Assembly (NCBI GenBank): GCA_021791845.1
Contig: JAJYVT010000029.1
Span: 1-35,919 of the forward strand
DNA from: Actinomycetes bacterium
GTDB taxonomy: Bacteria; Actinomycetota; Acidimicrobiia; Acidimicrobiales; RAAP-2
Length of the DNA: 35,919 nt
Direction of reading: 5' to 3'
The translations under genes were made by a program, and so were the position numbers. The number at the start of each line of letters is the position of its first letter. The first letter of the stretch is position 1. Below the pieces are notes generated by a model. It saw only the letters and a program-made list of their open reading frames with translations, was not told where the DNA came from and searched no databases. Shown piece after piece: positions 9,101-16,085 of the stretch.

Positions 9101-9532
9101 CTGCACCATCGCCTGGTTCTTTGTCGTGTAGACGAGCGGTCCGGGACAGCCGCTGGTGAAGAGTAAGGTCGTGTTGCACGGGTACGACGTTGTGGCACCT
9201 GGAGCGGCGTTCGGCGCGACAGAGGTCGGCGCGACACCCGGGCGGATGTACGGGACGACACCCAGCGGATGGTGGGTGGCGGGCCTTGCGATCGACAGTT
9301 CCCCCGTGGGTGTGTTCTTCGACGAGGACGTCGACGCCGACAATGCGTGGACGTTGCCGGTCCCCGAGAGGGCTGCATGGGCAGCGGTCGAAGCCGCGGC
9401 CGCCGAAGCTCCGAGGGTCGCCATCAGCGAGCCCCCGAGGACGGTCATGCCCGCCAGCCCCACCAGCGCCATCGTCCGGCCGCGCAGCCAGGCGCGCGCC
9501 GACGCGCGGTTCCCAGAGGTGCTCCGCCGCAT
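5396..9532 (-). CDS. Giant exported multidomain protein (PKD, Ig-like, FN3, beta-propeller-like repeats)
   Basis: 1378 residues from ATG 9532, preceded by GGAGGGAGGG and a consensus promoter. In order: a signal peptide (about 1-47; hydrophobic ALVGLAGMTVLGGSLMATLG); an N-terminal domain (about 115-420) with HELNETVTD at 343-351 and NEIGDVC at 362-368, a pattern seen in predicted extracellular enzymes but without a classical HExxH site; a PKD domain (about 424-505, with WTWGDGS); four or five Thr-rich Ig-like repeats of about 100 residues (TKLAVTT-type starts); a Gly-rich linker; two fibronectin type III domains (each with a TCTVTAP-like segment and NGTTYYFVVV / ATTYYLVVV); and six C-terminal 42-residue repeats. 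The C-terminal repeats are common in large exported actinobacterial proteins and may form a propeller or a surface-binding array. Function is unknown; adhesion or a surface-displayed hydrolase is the best guess. The N-terminal part is clearly less GC-rich than the rest. Confidence 0.85.
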   Translation of the reverse strand: MRRSTSGNRASARAWLRGRTMALVGLAGMTVLGGSLMATLGASAAAASTAAHAALSGTGNVHALSASTSSSKNTPTGELSIARPATHHPLGVVPYIRPGVAPTSVAPNAAPGATTSYPCNTTLLFTSGCPGPLVYTTKNQAMVQTGGTIGKVTVYAVYWKPTTYATPFPTTYTTAIDTYLRNVAAASTKSSNVFSVLQQYYTAIGGPKRHIHYTVTYGGTFTMTTSFPATGCTAAATHSKCLKTTQEQTQLKTYLGAHPHVEGNGDIYVVYFPPKVETCFDNGTTCSIAGGYCGYHSATFTTTQNQNILYANMPYPPTTGCSTYPESLTGTSHATTMISVTSHELNETVTDSSTQWRTSTGNEIGDVCAYVWGTPLGGTENAGTAWNQTIDGTHYFTQLEYSDENYKLTGNNNGCIGHAQLPTAAITVTTPASTISANSLVTFTGTATNPTTTSLTYTWTWGDGSARGTTDKASHTFTSAGTYTVTLKVTDADMWSKTATKTVTVKATTPTATKLAFTTEPPAMVPSGATMTVKVSIESATGTVLTKTTAVTLAIKTGTGTAGAALTCLTNPSTAGAGVASFACKINKTGTGYQLTATSGALTSATSTAFTVGSTTVSKLVVTTPPTTVAGTTFTVTASIENASTMVITTKTTMVKLAVKTGTGTLTCPGAATDKKAAVKGVATFSCHITTPGTYILTASDTTNGTAPPTTTGTFKIQNTTTPTKLAVTTPGSTRANHTFTVTVTIQNGKGQKTNAAKTVTLAKATGTGTLSCTGGTTKKSATGVAAFTCKINKPGTGYKLTATSATLTSATTNTFTITTTTTAAKLAVTTEPVNSVINQAFSVGVSIENATDTVLTTKTTSVTLKIKTGTGTAAAVLTCTGGLSKAAVTGVATLSCSISKAGTNYVLTATSGALSTTTSAFTITATTGGGGGGTVIPSAPGGVKATAGTAQVTLTWQPVTGATSYAVYVSTKKGGENTGGPTACTVTAPGHACTVKNLQNGTTYYFVVVTREGGASSTPSAEVSATPASALPAPANVTAIVPGSTQINVVWSPVTGATGYDVFVATSAGKENLTGTPACTVTAPTDHCSLTGLSPATTYYLVVVALQGTARSAASKEVSVTTATKTAAPGAYRFVASDGGIFTFGGAGFYGSEGTKHLNQPIVGMAQTPTGGGYWLVASDGGIFTFGNAKFLGSEGTHHLNAPIVGMAATPTGGGYWLVASDGGIFTFGNAKFLGSEGTHHLNAPIVGMAATPTGGGYWLVASDGGIFTFGNAKFLGSEGTHHLNQPIVGMAATPTGGGYWLVASDGGIFTFGNAKFLGSEGTHHLNQPIVGMAATPTGGGYWLVASDGGIFTFGNAAFSGSEGATHLNQPIVGMAA

Positions 9533-9599
9533 CTGACCCTCCCTCCGCACGCCCCGGACCGAGGCGCAACGCACGGGCGTTCGCCCAGTGCAACTGCGA

Positions 9600-9628
9600 A
9601 TCATGGCAGCAGCCGTGCGACGTGTCAA
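9600..9628 (-). promoter_or_regulatory. Consensus-like sigma-70/HrdB promoter of the giant exported protein
   Basis: On the minus strand TTGACA (9628-9623) is a perfect -35 box, followed by a 17-bp spacer and CATGAT (9605-9600) as the -10. Predicted transcription start is near 9593, about 60 nt before ATG 9532. This is the clearest vegetative promoter in the window. The rest of 9533-9762 has no recognisable gene. Confidence 0.72.
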
Positions 9629-9762
9629 ACATTTGGAGCGCCTCCCACCCCGCTGAAGTGGAGCATCACGCGAATGCCTCACGGAGGCGTCGTCCGGTCG
9701 CCCGCGGGGTGGCACGCACGGTGCGCAACCGTCGCCGAACGGACGCTCATGTCACACTCGGT

Positions 9763-10530
9763 TCAACCGAACCGCGAGCGAGCCCGGGCCGCGAGGGCGG
9801 CCAGGAGGCGGCGCTCGAGGCGGGCGGGGAACAGGCTGCCGGCCGACACCGTCTCGAGCTCGACCACCGCCCGACCGTCGGCGAACCCGGCGAGGTCGAG
9901 GTACACGGCGATCGGCGGCTGCCCGGCCGTGCCGGCGGTGCTGAGGGCCATGCGGTAGGCGAACGCCCCGGCGGGGGCGGTGACGGGAACGGCCAACGGT
10001 GCGACGGCGGCGGTCGCCTGCAGGGCGAGCCCGTCGCGACGGGCCAGTGGCACCAGGGCGCGACGGGCGAACGGCTCGAGGCAGCTCGGGGCCGCCTGCG
10101 AGCCCATCGCCTCGGCAACGCCGTTGGCGGCGCGCGCCGTGGCGAACACGGTGACCTGCGAGGCCACCCGGTCGACCTCGAGCCCGCCGGCACGGGCGAA
10201 CGCGCGGGCGGCATGCGCGACCCCGCTCCCGGGGAGGCCCAGGCACCGGGCGAGGGCGGCCCGGGCACCTCGGGCGCCGAGGGCGGGTGCGGGCCGGTAG
10301 CCGGCCAGCTCGCCCGGCCGGAGCACGGCGGCGCGGGCGGCGGCGGACGCCTCCGATGGCGTGAGGGACGGTGCCCCCGCCCCGGCGCCCGGACCGGCGG
10401 TGCAGCCCGCGGCCAGCAAGCCGGCGAGCACGGCCGCCGCCACGGGGCCGGCGCGCCGGCAGGGCAACGGAAGGAACGGAAAGAAGGAGAGGCGCCGGCG
10501 GGGGTGCGGGCGCGGGCTCGCCCCGTTCAC
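9763..10530 (-). CDS. Predicted lipoprotein of unknown function
   Basis: About 255 residues. An Arg-rich start and hydrophobic stretch lead to the lipobox LAAGC, so it should be lipidated and anchored outside the membrane. The mature part is Ala-rich with two conserved-looking Cys (ARCLGLPG and PSCLEPF) that could form a disulfide, and a C-terminal stretch with alternating hydrophobics (QPPIAVYLDLAGFADGRAVVELETV) suggesting a beta-rich fold. I do not recognise a family. The gene follows the CLC gene in the same direction: GTG 10530 lies 27 nt after the CLC stop, and GTG 10554 (2 nt after it) is an alternative start; neither has a good ribosome site, which fits translational coupling. It may work with the channel, but nothing in the sequence proves this. 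Confidence 0.68.
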   Translation of the reverse strand: MNGASPRPHPRRRLSFFPFLPLPCRRAGPVAAAVLAGLLAAGCTAGPGAGAGAPSLTPSEASAAARAAVLRPGELAGYRPAPALGARGARAALARCLGLPGSGVAHAARAFARAGGLEVDRVASQVTVFATARAANGVAEAMGSQAAPSCLEPFARRALVPLARRDGLALQATAAVAPLAVPVTAPAGAFAYRMALSTAGTAGQPPIAVYLDLAGFADGRAVVELETVSAGSLFPARLERRLLAALAARARSRFG

Positions 10531-10556
10531 GGGCGGCGGCTGCGGGGCGTCCACTT

Positions 10557-12005
10557 TCAGGACGGCCCGGGCGAGGGATCGGCCGGCGGCTGTCGGCGGC
10601 GGCCCAGGGACGCCCGCAGCGACGGCCAGGCACCGCCGGGCGCCCCGACGGCGGTCCCCTGCCAGCGGTCCGAGCCCGCCCACCGCCCGGGCTCGCGGGC
10701 AGGGAGCCGGGCGGCGTAGATGGAGGACACCCCGAGCGCCCGCGTGACCAGGGTGGCGCCCACCAGGGCGGCGAGGGACGGCACGAGCAGGCTCGTCAGG
10801 TGGTGGGTCAGCTCGACCATGAGCACGACGGCGGAGACCGGCCCGTTCATGGCCGCGCCGAGCATGGCGGTGGCGCCCACGAGGGCGCAGGCGCCGCCCG
10901 GCGCCCCGGGCCAGGCCAGCGCCCACAGGCCGCCCAGGAGCGCCCCGGCGAGGGCGCCGTAGCTGGTGGTCGGGGTGAACAGCCCCCCGCTCGCTCCGCT
11001 CTCCAGGCACAGGCCGGTGACGAGGGGTTTCAAGGCCATGAGGGCGGCCAGGGCCGGCAGGCCGTAGCCGCCGAGGAACACCTGCTCGGCCGCGTCCCGG
11101 CCGTTGCCGAGGAGCTGGGGGTAGGCGACGGCGACGGCCCCCAGGGTGGCGAAGCCGGCAGGGAGGGCCACGAGCAGCCAGCGCCCCGACGCCTTGTGGG
11201 CCTGGACCCGCCCGATCAGCCAGACGTAGCCCGCCGCGCCGAGCCCGATGACCGGGCCGGCGACCACCGCCCAGACCACCAGCGAAGCGGAGGCCGGGTA
11301 GGTGGGCAACGCGGGGTAGTAGGCACGGTCGGGCAGCACCGTCCAGGAGATGGCGGTGGCGATCCAGGAGGCGGCCAGGGCCGGCACCACCAGCGGCAGG
11401 CTGAGGCTGCCGAGGAGCACCTCCACGGCGAAGACCGCCCCGCCGAAGGGGATGTTGTAGATGGCGGCGAAGGCGGCACCGGCGGCGCAGGCCACGAGGA
11501 GCCGGCGCTCCTCGCTCGAGAGGCCCGCCCGCCCCGCCAGCCACCCGGCCACGGCGGCCGACGCCTCCTTGGGCGGCGCCTCCCGGCCCAGGGAGGCGCC
11601 GAGGGCGATGACCGTCTCCGACAGGGTGGCGGTCACGAACGTGGGGACGAGGGGCAGGCGGCCCTCCCCCGACCACACGGCGTCGGTCAGATTGCCGCCG
11701 CGGGTCCCGGCCACCCGCTCGAGCGCCCACCAGCCGAGCCCGGCCAGGACGCCGGCGGCGGCCAGCACCGCCACCCGCCGGACGTCGCCGGACTTCCCCA
11801 CCGCGTCCACGAACGACCCGCCCGGGTACGACCAGGCGGCGTGCTGGACGGCCCGCAGCAGCTCCTTCAGGCCGGTCGCCAGCATCCCGGCCACGAGGCC
11901 GGTCGGGACGAGGAGCACCCAGAACCGCGGCGTGAGCCCGAGCCGCCACCATGGGGGCGGCACGGTGGGCTGGGCGGAGGGCGGCGGCTCAGCCGGCTGG
12001 GCCAC
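10557..12005 (-). CDS. CLC-family chloride channel/transporter
   Basis: 482 residues with the CLC membrane fold: many hydrophobic helices, the anion-filter motif GREAPPKE (usual form GREGP; the gating Glu is present) and the GASGGLFTPT motif (GxxGGxFxP). CLC proteins are dimeric anion channels or Cl-/H+ antiporters in the cytoplasmic membrane. The GSGIP motif near the N-terminus is not evident; the region reads TRGGNLTDAV. In FAVEVLLG the second residue of the EE pair that holds the proton glutamate of E. coli ClC-ec1 appears to be Val, so strict proton coupling is doubtful (inference, alignment by eye). The start is GTG 12005. A lipoprotein gene follows directly. Confidence 0.9.
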   Translation of the reverse strand: MAQPAEPPPSAQPTVPPPWWRLGLTPRFWVLLVPTGLVAGMLATGLKELLRAVQHAAWSYPGGSFVDAVGKSGDVRRVAVLAAAGVLAGLGWWALERVAGTRGGNLTDAVWSGEGRLPLVPTFVTATLSETVIALGASLGREAPPKEASAAVAGWLAGRAGLSSEERRLLVACAAGAAFAAIYNIPFGGAVFAVEVLLGSLSLPLVVPALAASWIATAISWTVLPDRAYYPALPTYPASASLVVWAVVAGPVIGLGAAGYVWLIGRVQAHKASGRWLLVALPAGFATLGAVAVAYPQLLGNGRDAAEQVFLGGYGLPALAALMALKPLVTGLCLESGASGGLFTPTTSYGALAGALLGGLWALAWPGAPGGACALVGATAMLGAAMNGPVSAVVLMVELTHHLTSLLVPSLAALVGATLVTRALGVSSIYAARLPAREPGRWAGSDRWQGTAVGAPGGAWPSLRASLGRRRQPPADPSPGPS

Positions 12006-12052
12006 CGACCCGCTCCGTCAGCACGCTCGGTCCGTACCCGGGCGCCGGGCAC

Positions 12053-12073
12053 TTGACTCTCCACCTGGTGGAG
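12053..12073 (+). promoter_or_regulatory. MerR-type operator/promoter remnant
   Basis: TTGACT (12053-12058) is followed at once by the inverted repeat CTCCACC-T-GGTGGAG (12059-12073), 7-bp arms around one base. A -35 box abutting a dyad is the usual layout of MerR-regulated promoters. No -10 is visible at the 19-20 bp spacing such promoters use; the sequence there is all G/C. Directly downstream lies a MerR effector-domain fragment, so this may be a dead operator. Confidence 0.4.
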
Positions 12074-12343
12074 GCCTGCGGGGCGGCCTGCCGGGCCGGG
12101 GTGGACCCGGCGTCGCCCGAGGCGCTGGCCGTCGTCGAGCACCTGGAGGCGATGCGACCGGCGCCGGAGGACCGAGCCGCGGCGGCAGAGCGGATCGAGG
12201 CGTTCACCGACCGCCGGGTCGCCCGCTACTGGCAGCTGGTGGGCGTCGTCAACGGCTGGCCCCCGAGCCCGGACCCCGAGGACGCGGTCGACGCCTGGGA
12301 GTGGTACGCCCGGGCGCTGCGGGCGCACGGTCCGCCGCGCTGA
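12068..12343 (+). pseudogene. C-terminal remnant of a MerR-family regulator
   Basis: The open frame reads ACRAGVDPASPEALAVVEHL and later RRVARYWQLVGVVNGWP. These resemble the C-terminal effector part of actinobacterial MerR regulators (DPASPEAQAL and YWxLLAVINGWP type segments). The N-terminal helix-turn-helix is absent: upstream of the fragment there is only the MerR-like operator, then the divergent CLC gene. Possible starts are GTG 12068 or TTG 12053, neither with a ribosome site. I read it as a truncated, probably non-functional gene; a small standalone effector-domain protein is the alternative. Confidence 0.5.
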
Positions 12344-12485
12344 GCGCGGTCCGCCGCGCCGGGGCCTCCCGGACGGGGGCGCCCGGCGCCAGGCGGTGCG
12401 GTGCGGTGCGGTGCCCGAAGGTGACGGAGGGCCCTGTGGCCGGCGGGAGGCCCGGCCGCACGATCGGGGCGAAGGGAGGTCCATC

Positions 12486-12989
12486 ATGTCCATCCTCGTC
12501 ACCTACGGGTCCAAGCTGGGCGGCACGGCCGGCCTGGCAGACATGGTTGCCGAGGCGCTCCGCCAGGAGGGCTTCACCGTCGAGGTCGCGCCGGCCCGGG
12601 CAGTGCGCAGCGTCAGCGGGTACGACGCCGTCGTCGTGGGCGGTGCCCTCTACGCCTTTCGCTGGCACCGCGACGCCCGGCGGTTCGTGCGCCGGTTCGC
12701 CGGCGACCTGCGGGGCCGCCCGACCTACCTGTTCTCGAGCGGGCCCCTCGACGGGTCGGCGGCCGAGCACGAGATCCCGCCGATCAAAGGGGTCCAGGCC
12801 CTCATGGGCGCCGTCGGGGCCAAGGGGCACATGACGTTCGGCGGCCGGCTGGCCCCCGACGCCAAGGGGTTCCCGGCCAGCGCCATGGCCAAGAAGCACG
12901 CCGGGGACTGGCGCGACCCCGAGCACGTCCGGCGGTGGGTGGCCGGCATCGTCGCCGACCTCCGGCCCCCCATGGCCAAGGGCGCCTGA
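12486..12989 (+). CDS. Flavodoxin-domain protein, HemG-like
   Basis: 167 residues with an N-terminal flavodoxin fold (ILVTYGSKLGGTAGLADMVA as the FMN phosphate loop) and the second-loop region VVVGGALYAFRWHRDARRFV, which resembles HemG/flavodoxin_5 proteins (menaquinone-dependent protoporphyrinogen oxidase) more than classical electron-carrier flavodoxins. ATG 12486 is supported by GGGAGG 6 nt upstream. The IS110 element begins almost directly after the stop codon. In actinomycetes such proteins are often part of stress or hypoxia gene sets; a weak match to the box described at 22175 lies about 60 bp upstream (12414-12428), too diverged to rely on. Confidence 0.85.
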   Translation: MSILVTYGSKLGGTAGLADMVAEALRQEGFTVEVAPARAVRSVSGYDAVVVGGALYAFRWHRDARRFVRRFAGDLRGRPTYLFSSGPLDGSAAEHEIPPIKGVQALMGAVGAKGHMTFGGRLAPDAKGFPASAMAKKHAGDWRDPEHVRRWVAGIVADLRPPMAKGA

Positions 12990-13014
12990 GTTCTCTATGT
13001 CAACCCCCCTCCGC

Positions 13015-14226
13015 TCAAGCGGCTTCGAGGAGGCGTTGAGCGCCGCGATGGGCGGCGGTGTCGTAGGGCGTCTCGTCCTGCCAGCAGCGCCAGATGACGT
13101 AGCACCACGCTCGGGCGAGGACACGGACGGCTTGGGGGTGGCGCATGCCGCGTGCTCTGGCCCGCCGATAGGTGTCGAGAGCCCAGGGATTGGCTTTGAC
13201 GCTGTCTTGGGCGAAGTCGCACAGGGCGTTCTTCAGCCACTTGTCCGAGGCGAAGCGGTGCACGACGGCGTGGTGCTGTCCCGAGGCCCGGGTGGAGGGG
13301 GCCACGCCGGCCAGGCAGGCCAGGGACTCAGGCGTCGGGAACCTCGCCTTGCAGTCGCCGATCTCGACCAGAAGCGAGGCGGCACGAACCGTGCCCGATC
13401 GGGGCAGGCTCTGGAACACCCGGGCCAGGGGGTGGGCAGCCAGGGCCTCGGTGATCCGGGACTCGAGCTCGGCGATCTGGGCGGCGACGCCTTCGATGGC
13501 CGCCACGAGCGCCAGGGTGACGACGCCCAGGAGCTCGGCCTCGGGGCCCCGCAAGCCGTCGGGGGCGTCTTTCAGCCGGGCGAACAGGACAGCGGGGTCC
13601 TTGCGGCCGCAGTAGCCGTTGGCCCCGAGCCACGCCGCCAGGCGTCGTTCGGACAGCCAGTCGGCCTTGACCTGGGAAGGGAACCTGGCCAAGAAGCGAA
13701 GGGCGATCGGGCTGTGGGTGTCGGCAAAGACCCTGCTTCCGCCGGGGAAGGCCCGTTCGAGGTGGGCTTCGAGCTGCTGAACCAGGGCAACGCGATGACC
13801 GACGAGCTCCTTTCGGGTCCGAACGGCGCAGCGCAGTGCCCGGGTGGCCTCGCTGTCGGGTCCGAGGACCCGCAGCCGGTGGCCGTCGGTGCGCAGCACG
13901 TCGGCCAGCATGAAGGCGTCGGAGCGGTCGGACTTGTTGCCGGTCAGGCTGTAGCGGCTGCGCAGGGCCTTGACGGCGCGCGACGGCACCACCACGACGT
14001 CGAAGCCCTCCTCGACGAGCATCTCGATGACCGGGCCGTCGGGGCGCTCGATGGCCGCCCGGTGCACGCCGTGGGCGGCCAGTCGGCGGCGCAGGGTGTC
14101 GATTCCAGCCCGTTCGTGGCCGATCTCGAACTCGTCGAGCACCGAACCGTCAGCACCGACCACGCACACGGCATGGGTTCGCGCCGCCCAGTCGATCCCG
14201 GCCAACGCCGGCGTGTCATCATGCAT
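13015..14226 (-). CDS. IS110-family transposase (DEDD recombinase)
   Basis: 403 residues. The N-terminal RuvC-like domain has the DEDD residues: D in GIDWAARTH, E in AAIERPDG and two D in GNKSDRSDAF. The C-terminal Transposase_20 part contains FQSLPRSGTVRAASLL, whose Ser/Gly region corresponds to the serine active site of the family. ATG 14226 has AGGAGG 8 nt upstream. The frame is uninterrupted, so the enzyme is probably functional. IS110 enzymes recombine DNA guided by a bridge RNA from the element's non-coding end. Here the only long non-coding end is upstream of the gene, which is the IS110 (not IS1111) layout. Confidence 0.93.
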   Translation of the reverse strand: MHDDTPALAGIDWAARTHAVCVVGADGSVLDEFEIGHERAGIDTLRRRLAAHGVHRAAIERPDGPVIEMLVEEGFDVVVVPSRAVKALRSRYSLTGNKSDRSDAFMLADVLRTDGHRLRVLGPDSEATRALRCAVRTRKELVGHRVALVQQLEAHLERAFPGGSRVFADTHSPIALRFLARFPSQVKADWLSERRLAAWLGANGYCGRKDPAVLFARLKDAPDGLRGPEAELLGVVTLALVAAIEGVAAQIAELESRITEALAAHPLARVFQSLPRSGTVRAASLLVEIGDCKARFPTPESLACLAGVAPSTRASGQHHAVVHRFASDKWLKNALCDFAQDSVKANPWALDTYRRARARGMRHPQAVRVLARAWCYVIWRCWQDETPYDTAAHRGAQRLLEAA

Positions 14227-14228
14227 TG

Positions 14229-14265
14229 GGTGCCTCCTGGTCCTTGCACTGGGTGGGGAGGCACC
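14229..14265 (-). promoter_or_regulatory. Hairpin masking the transposase ribosome-binding site
   Basis: Perfect 9-bp stem (GGTGCCTCC / GGAGGCACC) with a 19-nt loop in the leader. On the transposase mRNA the AGGAGG ribosome site lies in the 3' arm, 8 nt before the ATG, so the fold would block translation. It may also be part of a bridge RNA. Confidence 0.6.
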
Positions 14266-14330
14266 TCCGGATTCCCGGGGTGTGTCGGCCGGATGCTTAC
14301 TGATTGGCGCTCGATGGCGCGTTTCTCTAT

Positions 14331-14599
14331 CGCCGGTCTGCACACCCTGGGCCACCGGAACCCGCAGAACTCAGGCTGGCCATCGAGTGGCGAGCGGGCA
14401 TGGCGGTGGACCGGTGGTCACCAGAGGTGCACCAGGAGGATGACTCGCCCTGGTGCCGTAATGGTGGACCAGTAAGCGGGCCGGCCCGGCCGACGGGGCC
14501 GCGCCGGCGCCGGCGCCTCCACCCGCCCCCGCCGCCCGAGGCAACCTTGGAGGGGTCCCGGGCGTCTGAGGAGGTGTGGGTGAGGGAGCGCTCGTCGCC
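14331..14599. other. Non-coding stretch with an 8-bp stem; possible IS end/bridge RNA
   Basis: No convincing gene. It holds an inverted repeat at 14429-14436 / 14449-14456 (GCACCAGG / CCTGGTGC, 12-nt loop) preceded by the half-palindromic GGTGGTCACC. The stem could be a terminator of the element or a bridge-RNA loop if the IS extends this far. An AGGAGG at 14569-14574 lies too close to GTG 14576 and rather far from ATG 14600 of the sigma-factor gene. Confidence 0.35.
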
Positions 14600-15211
14600 A
14601 TGCCGGTCCGCTGCCGGCCGGCCGCGGCCGTGACCGACCGGCGCGACCGGGCGGTGGCGGCCCTCTTCGACGCGCACTACGCCGGCCTGTGCCGGCTGGC
14701 GACGCTGCTCCTCGACGACCCGGGCCAGGCGGAGGAGGCGGTGCAAGAAGCCTTCCTGCGCACGTTCGTCGGGTGGCGCCGCCTGCGGCACCCCGAGCAC
14801 GCCGGCGCCTACCTGCGGGCGGCGGTCGTCAACCAGTGCCGTTCGCGCGGTCGCCGCCGGGTGACGGAGCAGCGGGGCAACCGCACGGTGTGGGCCGGGA
14901 CCGAGGACGAGGCCGACAGCCCCGACATCGAGCGGGCGGGGGACGTCCTCGTCGTGCTGGACGCCGTGCGCACCCTCCCCGCACGCCAGCGGGAGGCGGT
15001 CGTCCTCCGCTACTACGCCGACCTGTCGGAGGCCGACGTCGCCCACGCACTCGGGTGCTCCGTCGGGACGGTCAAGTCCCAGCTCTCCAAGGCCCGGGCG
15101 ACCCTCGCCCGGCTGCTCTCGGACGAGGGCACGGGCGAGGGGGGCGGCAAGGACGAGCGCGCCGGCGAAGGCGCCGGCGGGGGCGCGACGGAGGCGAGGA
15201 TCGATGGCTGA
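14600..15211 (+). CDS. ECF sigma factor (SigE-like family)
   Basis: About 203 residues. Region 2 (ALFDAHYAGLCRLATLLL, then DPGQAEEAVQEAFLRTF) binds core RNA polymerase and the -10. Region 4 (LPARQREAVVLRYYADLSEA, then HALGCSVGTVKSQLSKARATL) is the -35-binding helix-turn-helix. The C-terminal 25 residues are Gly/Glu-rich and probably disordered. Start uncertain: ATG 14600 (GGGAG 11 nt upstream) or GTG 14576. The next gene starts 8 nt before this stop, so the two are translationally coupled; that position is where an anti-sigma factor is usually found. Confidence 0.9.
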   Translation: MPVRCRPAAAVTDRRDRAVAALFDAHYAGLCRLATLLLDDPGQAEEAVQEAFLRTFVGWRRLRHPEHAGAYLRAAVVNQCRSRGRRRVTEQRGNRTVWAGTEDEADSPDIERAGDVLVVLDAVRTLPARQREAVVLRYYADLSEADVAHALGCSVGTVKSQLSKARATLARLLSDEGTGEGGGKDERAGEGAGGGATEARIDG

Positions 15212-16085
15212 GCACCCGGCACTGGAGACACGGCTCCGCGCCGCGCTCGGGGCGGCGGCCGACGGTGCCGCTCCCCGTGCACCACGTCCCGGTGCACCAC
15301 GTCCCGGTGCGGCGCTCCCCGGTGCGGCGCTCCCCGGTGCGGCGCTCACCGGCGGACCGCCCACGGACCCCGACGTGGCACGGGCACGCGTGCTCTCGGG
15401 GATCCGGCACCGTCGCGCCCGGCGGCTCCGGGTGGCCGGCGGCGCCGTGACGGCCGTCGTCGCCCTCGGGATCGCGCTGCCCCTCGTGCTCGGCGGCGGT
15501 CCCGCCCCCACCGGAGCCCACTCGCCCGAGAGCAGCTCGGCCCTGGCGCCGAGACAGGCGTCGGCCAGCCCGGCGCAGGGGTCCCTCCCGCCGGCGGCGG
15601 TCCCCGGCGCCCACGCCCGGTCGACGCCCGCCTCGACGGGCCGCTGTCTCGCCGGCACAGCCACCCTCACCCCGTGCGGCGACCTGGCAGCCGGCGTGGC
15701 GACCGGCGCGGCCACCGGTCAGCCCGACGCCACCTCGGCCACACCACCCGAGTACCGGGCGGCGGCACCGGCCACGCGGGCGACCGTCCACGTCCGGGCG
15801 GGCCGGCAGTTCGAGATCACACTGCCGCGCCTGACAGGGCGAAGGACGTGGAGCACCCCGAGGCTCCTCGGGACCTACCACGGGCAGGGCACACCGCTCG
15901 AGGTGCGCCGCTCCCCGAGGACACGGGTGCCGCGCCCGGGCTGGCAGGGCTTCGTGGTCCGGACGACCGTGGCTGGGACGTTCGAGCTCGAGGCGTACGC
16001 ACAGGCGCACAGGACGCCCGGGCTGCCGCCGACCGCCGGACCGCTGGCAACGTGGACCCTGAAGGTGGAGGTGACGGGGAAGTGA
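15204..16085 (+). CDS. Single-pass membrane protein, possible anti-sigma or sigma-partner protein
   Basis: 293 residues: a cytosolic Ala/Pro-rich N-terminus (about 1-75), one transmembrane segment (about 77-97; VAGGAVTAVVALGIALPLVL) and an extracytoplasmic part of about 190 residues with two Cys (GRCLAG and TPCGDL) and a C-terminal beta-rich region (about 195-293) ending TWTLKVEVTG. Overlap with the sigma gene and membrane topology suggest an anti-sigma role, but I see no zinc-type HxxxCxxC anti-sigma motif, so this rests on context. The N-terminus contains five 5-residue repeats coded by 15-bp DNA repeats. It overlaps the following gene by 4 nt (GTGA). Confidence 0.75.
   Translation: MAEHPALETRLRAALGAAADGAAPRAPRPGAPRPGAALPGAALPGAALTGGPPTDPDVARARVLSGIRHRRARRLRVAGGAVTAVVALGIALPLVLGGGPAPTGAHSPESSSALAPRQASASPAQGSLPPAAVPGAHARSTPASTGRCLAGTATLTPCGDLAAGVATGAATGQPDATSATPPEYRAAAPATRATVHVRAGRQFEITLPRLTGRRTWSTPRLLGTYHGQGTPLEVRRSPRTRVPRPGWQGFVVRTTVAGTFELEAYAQAHRTPGLPPTAGPLATWTLKVEVTGK
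15277..15349 (+). repeat. Five 15-bp tandem units in a coding region
   Basis: Two copies of a GTGCACCACGTCCCG-type unit followed by three of a GGTGCGGCGCTCCCC-type unit, coding for RPGAP / PGAAL pentapeptides in the cytosolic N-terminus of the membrane protein. The period keeps frame, so copy-number change would alter only linker length. Confidence 0.75.

Larger units (their letters stand above)
12991..14330 (-). mobile_element. IS110-family insertion sequence (proposed limits)
   Basis: Contains one intact DEDD recombinase gene. An 8-bp direct repeat, TTCTCTAT, occurs at 12991-12998 and 14323-14330, so the element itself would span about 12999-14322 (1.3 kb, normal for the family). IS110 elements usually lack inverted repeats, so these direct repeats may be target/core sequence. 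The limits are a proposal: the non-coding part upstream of the recombinase could extend to about 14460. Confidence 0.6.

Noticed and set aside
12414-12428. DosR-like box upstream of the HemG-like flavodoxin
   Set aside because: Only about 9 of 13 positions match the exact box and no CATGGA-like hexamer lies 25 bp away.
14304-14633. Small plus-strand frame after the IS110 element
   Set aside because: It spans the proposed element end and the sigma-gene leader, has no ribosome site and no recognisable sequence; the hairpins there suggest non-coding DNA.
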